DNA of 64,000 bases from Neobacillus sp. OS1-2. Lineage in GTDB: Bacteria; Bacillota; Bacilli; Bacillales; Cytobacillaceae. Positions 15,427 to 24,738 of the stretch are shown here, in pieces. The notes beneath the pieces are model-generated. The model saw only the letters and a program-made list of their open reading frames with translations, had not been told where the DNA came from and ran no database searches. The stretch lies in the NCBI RefSeq assembly GCF_030915505.1, contig NZ_CP133265.1, positions 2,446,001 to 2,510,000 of the forward strand. Direction: 5' to 3'. Made by a program: the position numbers and the translations under genes. The stretch's first letter is position 1; each line of letters opens with the position of its first letter.

Positions 15427-16476
15427 ATGGAAATTTCTCAGGAACAATTTTTTGAAAAATACAGTGTAAACAAATCTGAATTTGACGCAGCAGCTATAAG
15501 TTGGGAAAGCCTGTTAGATATACATCAAGAATATACCACTTATAAAGAAACGCTAAATCCTACTGCGGAATATATTTCAAATATGTTACGGACACTCCCT
15601 GAATCGCATTCAGTTAGATCGAGAGTCAAAGACCCAGAACATCTAATTGATAAAATTATTAGAAAGATAATTAGAGAAAAGAAAAAAAATCCTGATTATG
15701 CTATTGATATTTATAATTACAAAACCGAAATTACTGATTTAATTGGTATTCGAATTCTTCACCTTTATAAAGATCAAGCTGTCTCTATAGACAAGTTTAT
15801 TCGAGAACTATGGGGTTTAGTGGAAAAATGCACCATTTATTATCGTGAAGGTGATTACTCTAAGAAAGAAGAACATGAAGACAATGAATTATTTAACTTT
15901 AAGGTTCATCCTGCAGGTTATCGTTCCTGGCATTATCTAATAAGCACTAATGCAACAAAACATGTACATATTGCAGAAATTCAGGTAAGAACTATCTTTG
16001 AAGAAGGTTGGAGCGAAATCGATCACCAACTTAGATATCCAAACGATACAAATAATGCTGAGCTAACTAAGCAGTTATTAGTATTAAATAGAATTGCCGG
16101 TAGTGCTGATGAGATGGCAACTTCTATTAGAGAATATAAACTTAATACATGGAAATTAGAAAATGAAAATCAAAACAAGCAAAAAGCAATTGAAGAATTA
16201 AAAGCCCAGCTGGAAACAGTAATGAATAATTATAAGGTAGAAAAAGCTGACAAACAAAACCTTCAAACAAAGCTACAAGAACTGGAAAGCTCACTTACAG
16301 TTAGAATTCCCAGTAAACAGCAACAGGAGTTTATGGTTATAGGTGGAAAAATTAGTAATGCCTTAGACTTATTTGCTGGTCCTGGCCCGTTAGTAGGACA
16401 AGACAAAAACAGGATCTTTGATACAAGGAAATATTTAGAAGGCTATACTCACCATGCATTAAAAGATAAAAAATAA
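15427..16476 (+). CDS. RelA/SpoT-type nucleotide pyrophosphokinase with coiled-coil tail
   Basis: A 349-residue protein. The ATG at 15427 sits nine bases behind TAGGAG. Residues 60-230 match the RelA/SpoT synthetase domain: RSRVKDPEHLIDKI, TDLIGIRILHLY, GYRSWHY and EIQVRTIFEEGWSEIDHQLR. The Glu of EIQVRT and the preceding Asp/Gly-Tyr-Arg motifs needed for pyrophosphate transfer are present. There is no HD hydrolase domain, so it is not a housekeeping Rel. Residues 240-295 are a coiled coil. Families of this build include (p)ppGpp synthetases and toxSAS toxins that modify tRNA or make (pp)pApp. With a small unknown partner gene and a recombinase nearby, a toxin or phage-defence role is plausible. 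Confidence 0.85.
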   Translation: MEISQEQFFEKYSVNKSEFDAAAISWESLLDIHQEYTTYKETLNPTAEYISNMLRTLPESHSVRSRVKDPEHLIDKIIRKIIREKKKNPDYAIDIYNYKTEITDLIGIRILHLYKDQAVSIDKFIRELWGLVEKCTIYYREGDYSKKEEHEDNELFNFKVHPAGYRSWHYLISTNATKHVHIAEIQVRTIFEEGWSEIDHQLRYPNDTNNAELTKQLLVLNRIAGSADEMATSIREYKLNTWKLENENQNKQKAIEELKAQLETVMNNYKVEKADKQNLQTKLQELESSLTVRIPSKQQQEFMVIGGKISNALDLFAGPGPLVGQDKNRIFDTRKYLEGYTHHALKDKK

Positions 16477-16672
16477 AACGGACTTAATATGGAGTTTTAA
16501 GGAAAAATACAATAATACCATTATTTATTGCTACTGCAGTATCTTTAGTAATAACCACTTTTTTTATTTTTTTCTAAAAAAACTATATTAATCTAGTATT
16601 CTTCGTAAAAATCGTACTATACGAACATTAGTTCTATAATATTATTAATCTATTTTCTTCTGAGGTGTTCTA

Positions 16673-17800
16673 ATGGCAATATCTAAACAACATGAAAAAT
16701 TTGAAAACCAGTTAGAGTTGTTGCTAAAGGAAATGCCTGCATACGTGGTGGAATACGTGGATGCCAAACAGGACATCCGCTCCCCCATCACCCTTTTTAA
16801 TTACGTTAGGGATTTTCGTGATTTCTTTAATTGGTTAATATCCGAAGGAATTGCAAAGTGTAATCAAATCAAAGATATTCCTCCAGAAACATTAGCGACG
16901 ATTACTTTGGATGAAGCAAGAAATTATTTTAAGTATTTGTCCAGGAAAAAATTTAAAGTTTCAATAAATGACGATGAAACGAAACAAATTGATCCAAAGA
17001 CAGTAAACCGTCACAAGTCCTCCCTTCGTTCACTATTTAAATACCTGACAATCGAAGCGGAGTTAGATAATAATGAACCCTATTTCCATCGAAATGTTAT
17101 GCAAAAAATAGAGGTTACTAAAGTAACAGAGACTTTTAATGAGCGGGCAAAAAATCTGACTGATAAAATTTTTATTGGAGATAAGGATCTAGAATTCTTA
17201 GATTATATTAAGAGGGAACATGTACATTCCCTCTCCCGTTCGCAGCTTAATTATTTTAAGCGGGACAGAGAGCGCAATATTAGTATCCTCTCCCTTTTCT
17301 TGGGAACTGGAATCCGAGTTAATGAATTATCAAACTTACGCATTAAAGATATTGATTTTACTTCAAAAGAGATTAGTGTAATTCGGAAAGGAAATAAAAA
17401 AGATACGGTTTCTGTTACACCTTCTGCTATGGAGGACCTTCACACCTATCTTTCTATTAGAAATGAAAGATACAAAGCCGGGAACGGAGAAAATGAGTTT
17501 GTATATGTAAAATTATTTAAAAATGAACCTAAACCACTAACAAATCGAGCTATTGAAGAAATAGTTTATAAATTAACAAAAGCCTTTGACAAAAGGATGT
17601 CTCCTCATAAATTACGACATACTTATGCGACGAATCTTGCAGAACAAACTAATGGCGATATTCCTTTAATTATGTCTCAGCTTGGACATACTTCTTCCGA
17701 TATTTCATTGCTTTACATTAATACAACCAGAGAAAAAGCAAGATTGGCTGCTGAAGCTTTGGATAAACGTAGAGAAATGAGAAAAGATCAACACGAGTAA
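16673..17800 (+). CDS. XerS-like tyrosine recombinase
   Basis: A 375-residue integrase with GAGGTG nine bases before the ATG. The catalytic set is complete: Arg in GTGIRVNELS, Lys in VIRKGNKKD, MSPHKLRHTYAT, LGHTSSD and the Tyr in LLYIN. The N-terminus (ELLLKEMPAYVVEYVDAK) resembles XerS, the single chromosome-dimer recombinase of streptococci, rather than XerC/D. Bacillaceae normally use CodV/RipX, so this is more likely an element-borne integrase of that subfamily. It closes the accessory region. The AT-rich 196 bases upstream may contain its site; none could be named. Confidence 0.85.
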   Translation: MAISKQHEKFENQLELLLKEMPAYVVEYVDAKQDIRSPITLFNYVRDFRDFFNWLISEGIAKCNQIKDIPPETLATITLDEARNYFKYLSRKKFKVSINDDETKQIDPKTVNRHKSSLRSLFKYLTIEAELDNNEPYFHRNVMQKIEVTKVTETFNERAKNLTDKIFIGDKDLEFLDYIKREHVHSLSRSQLNYFKRDRERNISILSLFLGTGIRVNELSNLRIKDIDFTSKEISVIRKGNKKDTVSVTPSAMEDLHTYLSIRNERYKAGNGENEFVYVKLFKNEPKPLTNRAIEEIVYKLTKAFDKRMSPHKLRHTYATNLAEQTNGDIPLIMSQLGHTSSDISLLYINTTREKARLAAEALDKRREMRKDQHE

Positions 17801-17875
17801 TATTATTGCCCCTTCATTATCGAAAGAAACAGTCGTTATTAACGATAATTTATTCACCTTTAAGGAGACGATATA

Positions 17876-18070
17876 TTGAAACAAATTTCTTTTGATGAAC
17901 TTTTAACTGAGGATGCAATTGAAGATATTGAAATACCTACCCTCTCCCTCCTTCATCATGACATAATGGCTCTATTAGAATCGGGTGAAACAAGCGCCTT
18001 GGAAATATTCGAAAAGCTGATTGTTTCAGGTAGGATTTTAAAGGATGCAAAAGTAAAGCCATTTGTATAA
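17876..18070 (+). CDS. Small acidic protein of unknown function
   Basis: A 64-residue soluble protein from a TTG start with AAGGAGACGA upstream. It is acidic at the start (ISFDELLTEDAIEDIEIP) and more basic at the end. No motif or membrane segment. It lies 75 bases behind the XerS-like gene and could be its partner, but it may also stand alone. Confidence 0.5.
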   Translation: MKQISFDELLTEDAIEDIEIPTLSLLHHDIMALLESGETSALEIFEKLIVSGRILKDAKVKPFV

Positions 18071-18281
18071 ATTCCCCTTAATCATAATGATATCTTGTTG
18101 ACTTTTAAATGAACTTCAATTGGGGGGTGTTTTTGGGTGGTAGTGTAGAATAAATAGTTTCAACAGGTTTCTCAAGTAGGTCGTCTTTGTGTTACAATCT
18201 TAGCTATTAAAGGAATTTAACAAATGAATGTGCCAGTATTTTAGGGGACAAGCACTAGTTTTCAAAATCGGAGGTCTATGG

Positions 18282-18779
18282 ATGGATAATAATGATATAT
18301 TAATTCGCTTGCGATATGCACTTGAAATAAAAAATAAAGAAATGGCAGAGATATTTAAACTTGGCGGCGTGGAAGTAACCGTGCCGGAAGTGATCAAGAT
18401 CCTAACAAAATCAGATGATGATGAAATGGAAAATGATGAGCAAATAAAATGTAATAATAGTATGTTCGATTCATTTTTAAATGGCTTTATCATTTTTAAA
18501 AGAGGAAAACAAGAGACAAAGCCAGGAGAGCCTGAAACACCGGAGTCAACTTACAAGAAAAGCGCGAATGTCAATAATCTCCTGTTGAAGAAAGTGAAAA
18601 TTGCTTTAGCATTAACGACTGAAGATATGCTAGATCTATTCGAAAAAGCAGGAATCACGGTAACAAAAGGAGAACTTGGTGCATTGTTACGAAAAGAAGG
18701 GCATAAGAATTATAAAGAGTGCGGCGATAAATTCGCCAGGAACTTTTTAAAGGGCTTAGCGATTAAATATAGGAGTTAA
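18282..18779 (+). CDS. DUF1456 (YehS-like) protein
   Basis: A 165-residue cytosolic protein with two copies of the DUF1456 repeat: NDILIRLRYALEIKNKEMAE at the N-terminus and LLLKKVKIALALTTEDMLDL from about residue 95, each followed by a GGVEVT/AGITVT phrase. The C-terminus (KNYKECGDKFARNFLKGLA) is typical. The ATG at 18282 was chosen from family length; GGAGG lies upstream. The function of YehS is not established. It is followed 19 bases later by a YgjP-like gene. It looks like core DNA, marking the end of the accessory region. Confidence 0.9.
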   Translation: MDNNDILIRLRYALEIKNKEMAEIFKLGGVEVTVPEVIKILTKSDDDEMENDEQIKCNNSMFDSFLNGFIIFKRGKQETKPGEPETPESTYKKSANVNNLLLKKVKIALALTTEDMLDLFEKAGITVTKGELGALLRKEGHKNYKECGDKFARNFLKGLAIKYRS

Positions 18780-18798
18780 TGGATCGACAGGTGATGAG

Positions 18799-19506
18799 AT
18801 GATACATACCTACTCGGGTAAGACCATACGTTTTGAAATTAAATACAAAAACCGAACTTCCATCGGAATTACAATTGATAGCTATGGAAATATCGAAGTC
18901 CAGGCTCCTAAAGGGACACCTGATGGAAGAGTGCTCTATTTAATAGAAGAAAAGTGGGATCTAATTCAGCGAAAGTTAAAAGAAATGAAGGACAGACTGC
19001 AAGGACCGCAAAAAAAGGTCTATGAGCCTGGTGAAAACTTCCTTTATTTGGGGAACACCTATCCGATTAAGATTATCGAAGACGTAAATAGTGCGAAAGA
19101 CCATGTAATGTTTGAAGGAGAAAGACTGCATATAAGTGTGAAGCAGCTTGATGATGAAAAAATTAAACAAGCTTTAAAACGATTCTATTACCAGCAATGC
19201 AAGGCAATAGTTGCGAAGGGCATTGCCTCTTATCAATGCCATTTTAAAACAAAGCCACGTTCTATTCAGATTTCGGATAGCCAAACGACTTGGGGAACCT
19301 GTAATTCAAAACTGCAGTTAACCTTTAATTGGAGGCTGGCAATGGCACCCCAGGAGGTAATTGATTACGTAATTGTTCATGAAATGTGCCATATGGTCCA
19401 TCTAAATCACGATCGCTCCTTCTGGCGTCTCGTGGGAAAAATAATCCCCGATTATATCGAAAAGGAAAACTGGCTGGCTTCATCAAATTGGAAAATGACC
19501 GTTTAG
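18799..19506 (+). CDS. YgjP/DUF45-type metalloprotein
   Basis: A 235-residue protein of the YgjP-like metallopeptidase family. The zinc motif HEMCH (about residue 194) is followed by HLNHDRSFW, matching the family's HExxH...H layout. The N-terminal part is beta-rich (RFEIKYKNRTSIGITID). Members are annotated as M48-like peptidases; one was reported as a UTP pyrophosphatase, so the reaction is uncertain. The start has AGGTGATG just upstream. A terminator follows. It probably shares a transcript with the DUF1456 gene. Confidence 0.9.
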   Translation: MIHTYSGKTIRFEIKYKNRTSIGITIDSYGNIEVQAPKGTPDGRVLYLIEEKWDLIQRKLKEMKDRLQGPQKKVYEPGENFLYLGNTYPIKIIEDVNSAKDHVMFEGERLHISVKQLDDEKIKQALKRFYYQQCKAIVAKGIASYQCHFKTKPRSIQISDSQTTWGTCNSKLQLTFNWRLAMAPQEVIDYVIVHEMCHMVHLNHDRSFWRLVGKIIPDYIEKENWLASSNWKMTV

Positions 19507-19538
19507 CAGCCAGTCATGATCGAGGAATTTATCAGATA

Positions 19539-19592
19539 AAAGGCCGAAAATATATAAGGATTTAATCACCTTTTTATATTTTCGGCCTTTTT
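19539..19592. terminator. Terminator between convergent genes
   Basis: AAAAGGCCGAAAATATA pairs with TATATTTTCGGCCTTTT apart from small mismatches. A-run and T-run on either side suggest function for both the YgjP-like and the YxjG-like gene. Confidence 0.85.
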
Positions 19593-19614
19593 ATATGATT
19601 GGACTTAATAGTAC

Positions 19615-20742
19615 TCAGTTGTTACCCCAAACACTTTCAGCAATAGTAATGACGTGTTTTATCTTATTCCATTGATCTTCTTCAGTTAAATTGTTGCCTT
19701 CCTCCGTACTGGCAAAGCCGCATTGAGGGCTTAGTGATATGTTTTCTAAAGGAATATATTGGCTTGCTTCTTTAATTCTTTCTCTAATAGTGTCAGGATT
19801 TTCTAATTCAGGGAATTTTGAAGTAATTAATCCCAGTACAACCTTTTGGTCAACACGTTTAAAGCTTTTTAATGGTTCAAAATCTCCTGAGCGATTATCA
19901 TCATATTCTAAGAAAAGTCCATCTACTTTTAAATCGGCAAAAATAGCATCAGATATTTGATCGTAGCCGCCGCTAGTTATATAAGTAGACCTGAAGTTTC
20001 CACGGCAAATATGCATCGTGATCACCATATCTTTGGGTTTTTTAGAAATGGCTTCATTTAAACAACGTACTCTTGTTGCGATGATATCCTGTACGTCCAT
20101 GTTGAGTTTTTCAACGACTGCTTTGATACGCTCTTCTGAAACAAAATCTATCCAAGAAGTATCGTCTAATTGTAAATAACGGCACCCTGCATCATAGAAT
20201 GCTTGAATCGCTTTTTGGTAGGCTGCTACTGTATCACGAAAGAACTGTTCATGGTTATTGTTATAATACTCATCCCCTTGAATCCTTGTAAATAACATAT
20301 TAGGGCTTGGAATCGAGAACTTTGCTACTTGACTGCCATCGCCATAGCGGTCAACCGCTTGTTTTAAGAACTTGAAGTGTTCTAACATATAATGATCAGT
20401 AAAGTCTACTTTACCAACGATTTTAATGGCCTTGTTTTTTGTTTTGGCACCTTGGAAGTTACTAATATATTCCGTCTCAAACTCTTCTACCCCTTCTAAG
20501 CCCGATAAGAAATCCAAATGCCACCATGCACGTCTATACTCGCCATCTGTAATGGATGAAAGACCAACCTCAATTTGTTTTTGGACAAGTTTCTCAATTT
20601 CTTGGTCCTCTATTTCCCTTAGGTCATCTTTATTGATTTTCCCATTTGCACAAGCATATCTTGCCTCTTTAATCTCTTCCGTCCTTAGAAAGCTGCCAAC
20701 ATGGTCGGCTTTAAAGGGAGCTTTTACTGCTGTTTTTGTCAT
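19615..20742 (-). CDS. yxjG: YxjG/YxjH-type methionine synthase-like protein
   Basis: A 375-residue cobalamin-independent methionine synthase relative (MetE C-terminal fold). The ATG at 20742 is placed behind AAGGAATT. It has the start motif DHVGSFLR, the substrate region TDGEYRRAWWHLDF, YLQLDDTSW, HICRGNFRS and the end LSPQCGFAST, whose Cys with the HxC-type residues binds zinc. It lacks the MetE N-terminal domain, as usual for this subgroup. The methyl donor is not known with certainty. A SAM-I riboswitch in the leader shows it belongs to methionine supply. Confidence 0.9.
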   Translation of the reverse strand: MTKTAVKAPFKADHVGSFLRTEEIKEARYACANGKINKDDLREIEDQEIEKLVQKQIEVGLSSITDGEYRRAWWHLDFLSGLEGVEEFETEYISNFQGAKTKNKAIKIVGKVDFTDHYMLEHFKFLKQAVDRYGDGSQVAKFSIPSPNMLFTRIQGDEYYNNNHEQFFRDTVAAYQKAIQAFYDAGCRYLQLDDTSWIDFVSEERIKAVVEKLNMDVQDIIATRVRCLNEAISKKPKDMVITMHICRGNFRSTYITSGGYDQISDAIFADLKVDGLFLEYDDNRSGDFEPLKSFKRVDQKVVLGLITSKFPELENPDTIRERIKEASQYIPLENISLSPQCGFASTEEGNNLTEEDQWNKIKHVITIAESVWGNN

Positions 20743-20809
20743 AGAGAATTCCTTCTTTCTTATAAAATGAAACTTCAATCAGTGGGGGGCTTACTGCCCG
20801 TTAAAGTGG

Positions 20810-20850
20810 GATAAAAATAAAAAACCTCTTCTTACAAATAAGAAGAGGAA
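20810..20850 (-). terminator. Riboswitch expression-platform terminator
   Basis: Minus strand: CCTCTTCTTA pairs with TAAGAAGAGG around a 4-nt loop and is followed by GTTTTTTATTTTT. Bases just upstream in the aptamer's P1 stem can compete with it, as in S-box leaders. Confidence 0.9.
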
Positions 20851-20870
20851 ATCATACCGGCTCTGGTTCT

Positions 20871-20973
20871 CTTCTTATCTTCAAGCAAATCGCTCCTGGA
20901 ATTGGCACAGTACTACCGTAAGTCTGCTGCCGAGGTATCGTAGGGCCAGTCCCTCCACCTCTCTTGATAAGAG
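20871..20973 (-). promoter_or_regulatory. SAM-I (S-box) riboswitch
   Basis: On the minus strand the conserved S-box blocks appear in order: CTTATCAAGAGAGGTGGAGG, GACTGGCCC, ACGATACCTCGGCAGC, CCAATTCC and GATAAGAAG closing P1. SAM binding favours the terminator that follows, shutting off the yxjG-type gene when methionine is plentiful. Confidence 0.95.
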
Positions 20974-21343
20974 TATTCTAAACTATTTAATTACAAATTA
21001 CGTTACACTTGTTCTACTATTCTGTCAACTAGTAAGCCATACATGGATCATCTAAATTCAAATAGTCGATCATTTAAAGCAGTCAGCATAAAATATTCCT
21101 CATGTATAATACCAAATCTATCAAAATGTTAGATGATCCGTACTTAATTAATTTGGTGTTATTTTTTTATGAACGAATTTGAAAGAGAATTGAAAAAATA
21201 CACCGAAATTTATCGAAGGATGTGATAAGATTTAGTTGAATGCAGTCGGAATTTGAATATTTCTGCAATATCAGATAGGAAGTCCTCGTTTTTTAGCGAA
21301 TTATCTTATTAAATGAACTAAACCAATATTGGACGGTGATGTA
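20974..21343. other. Divergent intergenic region
   Basis: It holds the promoter of the riboswitch transcript on the minus strand and presumably that of the GGDEF-EAL gene on the plus strand. No gene or further RNA element was seen. Confidence 0.5.
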
Positions 21344-23539
21344 ATGGAATGGCAGAATGGTTTAAAACTTTTTCTTCCTGGCATGATGATAATTTTGTGT
21401 ATCGTAATCGTTTTCTATATTTATCGCAAATTTGCCGCCCAATCTAAACGGATCAAAACCAGCGAACAATATTACCAGTCCCTTTACCATAATAACCCGG
21501 ATATTATTTTAACATTAGATGTTCTAGGCAATCTTTTAAGTGCGAATCAAGTGGTAGAATCCTATGGGTATACTGTAGACGAGCTCCTACAGCGTCCATT
21601 TGTTTCATATGTAGTTCCAGAGCTAGTAAAGAAAACCATTAAGCAATTTAATAAATCCATTAATGGAGAGGCAACAAACTATGAAACGGCCATCTTAAGC
21701 AAAGGTGGTGGTCGAGTAGAACTAAATGTAACGAGTATTCCAATCATTAATGAGGGTAGAATTGTCGGTGCCTATGCGATCCTCAAGGATATTACCCGCT
21801 TTAAACATACACAGGAGGCATTAGTTGAGGCAGAATCTACCTATAGAAGTTTGGTTGAGGAATCACTGGTTGGTATTTACATTATTGAAAATGGTAAATT
21901 TGTTTATGTTAACCCTCAATTATTAGAATGGTTCGGATACACAAACGAGGAAACGATTGGATCCTACCTCTCCGATTATATTCATCCTGAAGATGTTTCA
22001 ATCGTTTTAGATAATATTCAAAAGCGATTTACCGATGAAAATAAGGGGATGAAATTTCAATATCGGGCCATAAAAAAAGACCAAAGCATTATCCATCTTG
22101 AAGTATATGGCTCCAAAACGATTTATAGAGGTAAGCAGGCTGTCATAGGCAGTGTTATTGATATCACTGAGCAAAAAAAGGCGGAAGAGAAGATTAAACA
22201 TATGGCCTATCACGATGCCTTGACGGACTTACCCAATCGCTATCTGTTCACTTCGCACTTTCAAACAGCTTTATCCAATCAATGTATGGAAACGGCCTCC
22301 ATTCTTTTTCTGGATTTAGATCGATTTAAATTAATTAATGATTCCTTGGGGCATGATCTTGGTGATCTATTGTTGAAAAAAGTTTCGGAGCGATTAAAGA
22401 ATTGTATTGGCCCAGAAGATTGCCTTGCAAGACTTGGCGGGGATGAGTTCATCTTCTTTCTGCCGAATGTGGGTCATGAGGGGACTACTAAAACGTTGAA
22501 TCAAGTGCTTACCCGTTTAAATGAGCCGTTCCTTTTAAATGAATACGAGATGTATATAACCCCAAGTATAGGAATCAGCCAATACCCTCATGATGGAGAG
22601 GATATCGGCACTTTAATCAAAAAGGCAGATCTAGCCATGAATCAAGCAAAACGTTTGGGGAAAAACAACTATCAATATTACATACAGAAGTCAATGGAAC
22701 AAACAAATGATGTACTGGAAATGGAAAAGGACCTTCGCAAGGCGATTGAACGGAATGAGTTTAGGTTGTATTATCAGCCAAAGTTGGACGTTTATTCTGG
22801 AGAAATCATTGGTGTAGAAGCCTTGATTCGTTGGCAGCATTCGCAAAAGGGGATTATTTCTCCTGGTCAGTTTATCCCTTTAGCGGAAGAAACGGGATTG
22901 ATTATTTCGATGGGGGAATGGGTATTAAGAACAGCATGTACGGAGATGAAGGCCTTTCAGGAATTAGGCTTTCCTTCGATGATCGTTTCCGTTAATCTAT
23001 CACTGCGTCAGTTTTTTCAACCAAATTTCGTGCAGATGGTTAGCCAGGTTCTAAACGAAACGGGACTGTCTCCCGAATTCATAGAGCTTGAAATTACGGA
23101 AAGCATGACAATTGATACACACCATGCGCTGATGGTTGTTCAAGAATTAAAAAAATTAGGAGTAAAAATAAGTTTAGATGATTTTGGAACCGGATACAGT
23201 TCCCTTCATTACTTAAAGCAATTCCCAATTGACAAGCTGAAGATTGACCAGTCGTTTATTCGTGATTGTGTAACGAATACAAATAATGCAACCATAGTGA
23301 AAACCATTATTGCGATGGCCCACCAGCTAAATATGGAGATCATTGCTGAAGGAGTCGAAACGGAAGGGCAACTCCATTTTTTACAGGAAAACTTTTGCCC
23401 TGAAGTGCAAGGATTTTTATTCTGCAGACCATTGCCTTTGGATGAAATAAAAGAGAATTATTATGACTTAGTGAGTGCTGGCAAGCAATATAGCGTTTCA
23501 CGAGATCCGAAGAGTCTTATTAGCGAATTTGCTGTGTGA
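21344..23539 (+). CDS. PAS-PAS-GGDEF-EAL protein (cyclic di-GMP turnover)
   Basis: A 731-residue membrane-anchored enzyme. The ATG at 21344 has GGACGGTGAT upstream. Order: one membrane span (FLPGMMIILCIVIVFYIY), two PAS domains (about residues 40-155 and 160-285), GGDEF domain (RLGGDEFIFF near 370; substrate and catalytic residues intact) and EAL domain (GVEALIRW near 500, then EITES, DDFGTGYSSL, KIDQSF, GVETEGQL). Both active sites look complete, so it could make and degrade cyclic di-GMP, with PAS domains sensing a signal. A single gene with its own terminator. Confidence 0.95.
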   Translation: MEWQNGLKLFLPGMMIILCIVIVFYIYRKFAAQSKRIKTSEQYYQSLYHNNPDIILTLDVLGNLLSANQVVESYGYTVDELLQRPFVSYVVPELVKKTIKQFNKSINGEATNYETAILSKGGGRVELNVTSIPIINEGRIVGAYAILKDITRFKHTQEALVEAESTYRSLVEESLVGIYIIENGKFVYVNPQLLEWFGYTNEETIGSYLSDYIHPEDVSIVLDNIQKRFTDENKGMKFQYRAIKKDQSIIHLEVYGSKTIYRGKQAVIGSVIDITEQKKAEEKIKHMAYHDALTDLPNRYLFTSHFQTALSNQCMETASILFLDLDRFKLINDSLGHDLGDLLLKKVSERLKNCIGPEDCLARLGGDEFIFFLPNVGHEGTTKTLNQVLTRLNEPFLLNEYEMYITPSIGISQYPHDGEDIGTLIKKADLAMNQAKRLGKNNYQYYIQKSMEQTNDVLEMEKDLRKAIERNEFRLYYQPKLDVYSGEIIGVEALIRWQHSQKGIISPGQFIPLAEETGLIISMGEWVLRTACTEMKAFQELGFPSMIVSVNLSLRQFFQPNFVQMVSQVLNETGLSPEFIELEITESMTIDTHHALMVVQELKKLGVKISLDDFGTGYSSLHYLKQFPIDKLKIDQSFIRDCVTNTNNATIVKTIIAMAHQLNMEIIAEGVETEGQLHFLQENFCPEVQGFLFCRPLPLDEIKENYYDLVSAGKQYSVSRDPKSLISEFAV

Positions 23540-23581
23540 TGCTCTGCTACCTATTAGCTTGAATAGATCAATTTGTTGGCT

Positions 23582-23632
23582 TGCAAGGAGATATTGGTTT
23601 TTTAGACCAGTCTGCTTGCTTTTTTGTTTCAT
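23582..23632 (+). terminator. Probable terminator
   Basis: GCAAGGAGATATTGGT pairs imperfectly with ACCAGTCTGCTTGC, and a T-run follows. Confidence 0.5.
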
Positions 23633-23699
23633 TCCAAGAACATATATCTGCCTATGGTAAAATAGTTATAACATTCTTTTTATGAAAGGAACTAGCGGT

Positions 23700-24617
23700 A
23701 TGTCTATAAAAACAGTTTCTATTATCGGGCTCGGGGCCTTGGGAGTTTTATTCGGAAATCACTTATCTAAGAAAATGCAGAAAGAAGATTTACGAATCAT
23801 TGCTGATAAAGATCGAATCAAGAGATACAAAGCGGACAATGTATTTTGTAATGGAGAACCGTGTCATTTCCATTTTGTTTCCCCTGAAGAGGTGGTCAAG
23901 CCTGCAGATTTGCTTATTTTCGCCGTTAAATTTAATGGTTTAGAGGATGCAATCCAAGCGGTGAGGCATCATGTTGATGAAAATACAATTATTCTATCCC
24001 TATTAAATGGCATATCAAGTGAAGCAATTATTGGTGATGCCTATGGAATAGATAAAGTCTTATATAGTGTGGCCCAAGGGATGGATGCTGTAAAAGTAGG
24101 AAATAAACTGACGTATGACCATATGGGCATGATCTGCTTTGGAGAACGGGAACCTGGTTATGTTTCAGAAAAGGTAAAGACGATTGCTGAGTTTTTTGGA
24201 AAAATGGAAGTTCCCTATGAGGTGGACACCAATATGGTTAGAAGGCAATGGGGGAAATTCATGTTGAATGTTGGTGTCAATCAAACGGTTGCCGTGAATA
24301 AAAGTAATTACGGTGAGGTTCAACGAGTTGGACAGGCAAGAGATATGATGATTTCCGCGATGAGAGAGGTAATGGTATTATCGGAAAAAGAAGGGGCCCC
24401 GTTAACGGAAGAGGATTTACACTATTGGCTTGAAGTAATGGGCCGATTAAGTCCAGAGGGAAAACCGTCCATGGCGCAGGATGTGGAAGCGAGACGGTTT
24501 AGCGAGGTAGAATTATTTGCAGGGACTGTTGTGAAATTAGGTGAGAAACATGGAGTGTCTACGCCGACAAACAGGGAGCTGTATCGCAGGATAACGTTAA
24601 TGGAGAGTCGATATTAA
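23700..24617 (+). CDS. Ketopantoate reductase family protein
   Basis: A 305-residue NADP-dependent 2-dehydropantoate 2-reductase (PanE/ApbA) family member. The ATG at 23700 follows AAAGGAAC; a start six codons earlier is possible. The Rossmann motif GLGALGVLFG opens the protein. KFNG holds the Lys expected near residue 75. The C-terminal helical domain has KFMLNVGVNQTVA. Many Bacillaceae have several paralogues. Without pantothenate genes beside it, the role in CoA synthesis is not certain. It stands alone before the tubulin-like gene. Confidence 0.85.
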   Translation: MSIKTVSIIGLGALGVLFGNHLSKKMQKEDLRIIADKDRIKRYKADNVFCNGEPCHFHFVSPEEVVKPADLLIFAVKFNGLEDAIQAVRHHVDENTIILSLLNGISSEAIIGDAYGIDKVLYSVAQGMDAVKVGNKLTYDHMGMICFGEREPGYVSEKVKTIAEFFGKMEVPYEVDTNMVRRQWGKFMLNVGVNQTVAVNKSNYGEVQRVGQARDMMISAMREVMVLSEKEGAPLTEEDLHYWLEVMGRLSPEGKPSMAQDVEARRFSEVELFAGTVVKLGEKHGVSTPTNRELYRRITLMESRY

Positions 24618-24738
24618 ATTGCTTAGGGATGTGTCTTATGCTACATGATTGGTAGCAATAGGAACGTCCCATTATTTTTTAAAAGGAACGTCTATTTTAA
24701 TAAATCCTGAGTATTATTTTAATAAGAATAGGAGGGAT

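Noticed and set aside
16497..16585. Hydrophobic frame (NTIIPLFIATAVSLVITTFF) between the RelA/SpoT gene and the recombinase
   Set aside because: It has no start codon or ribosome site in frame; probably chance in AT-rich DNA.
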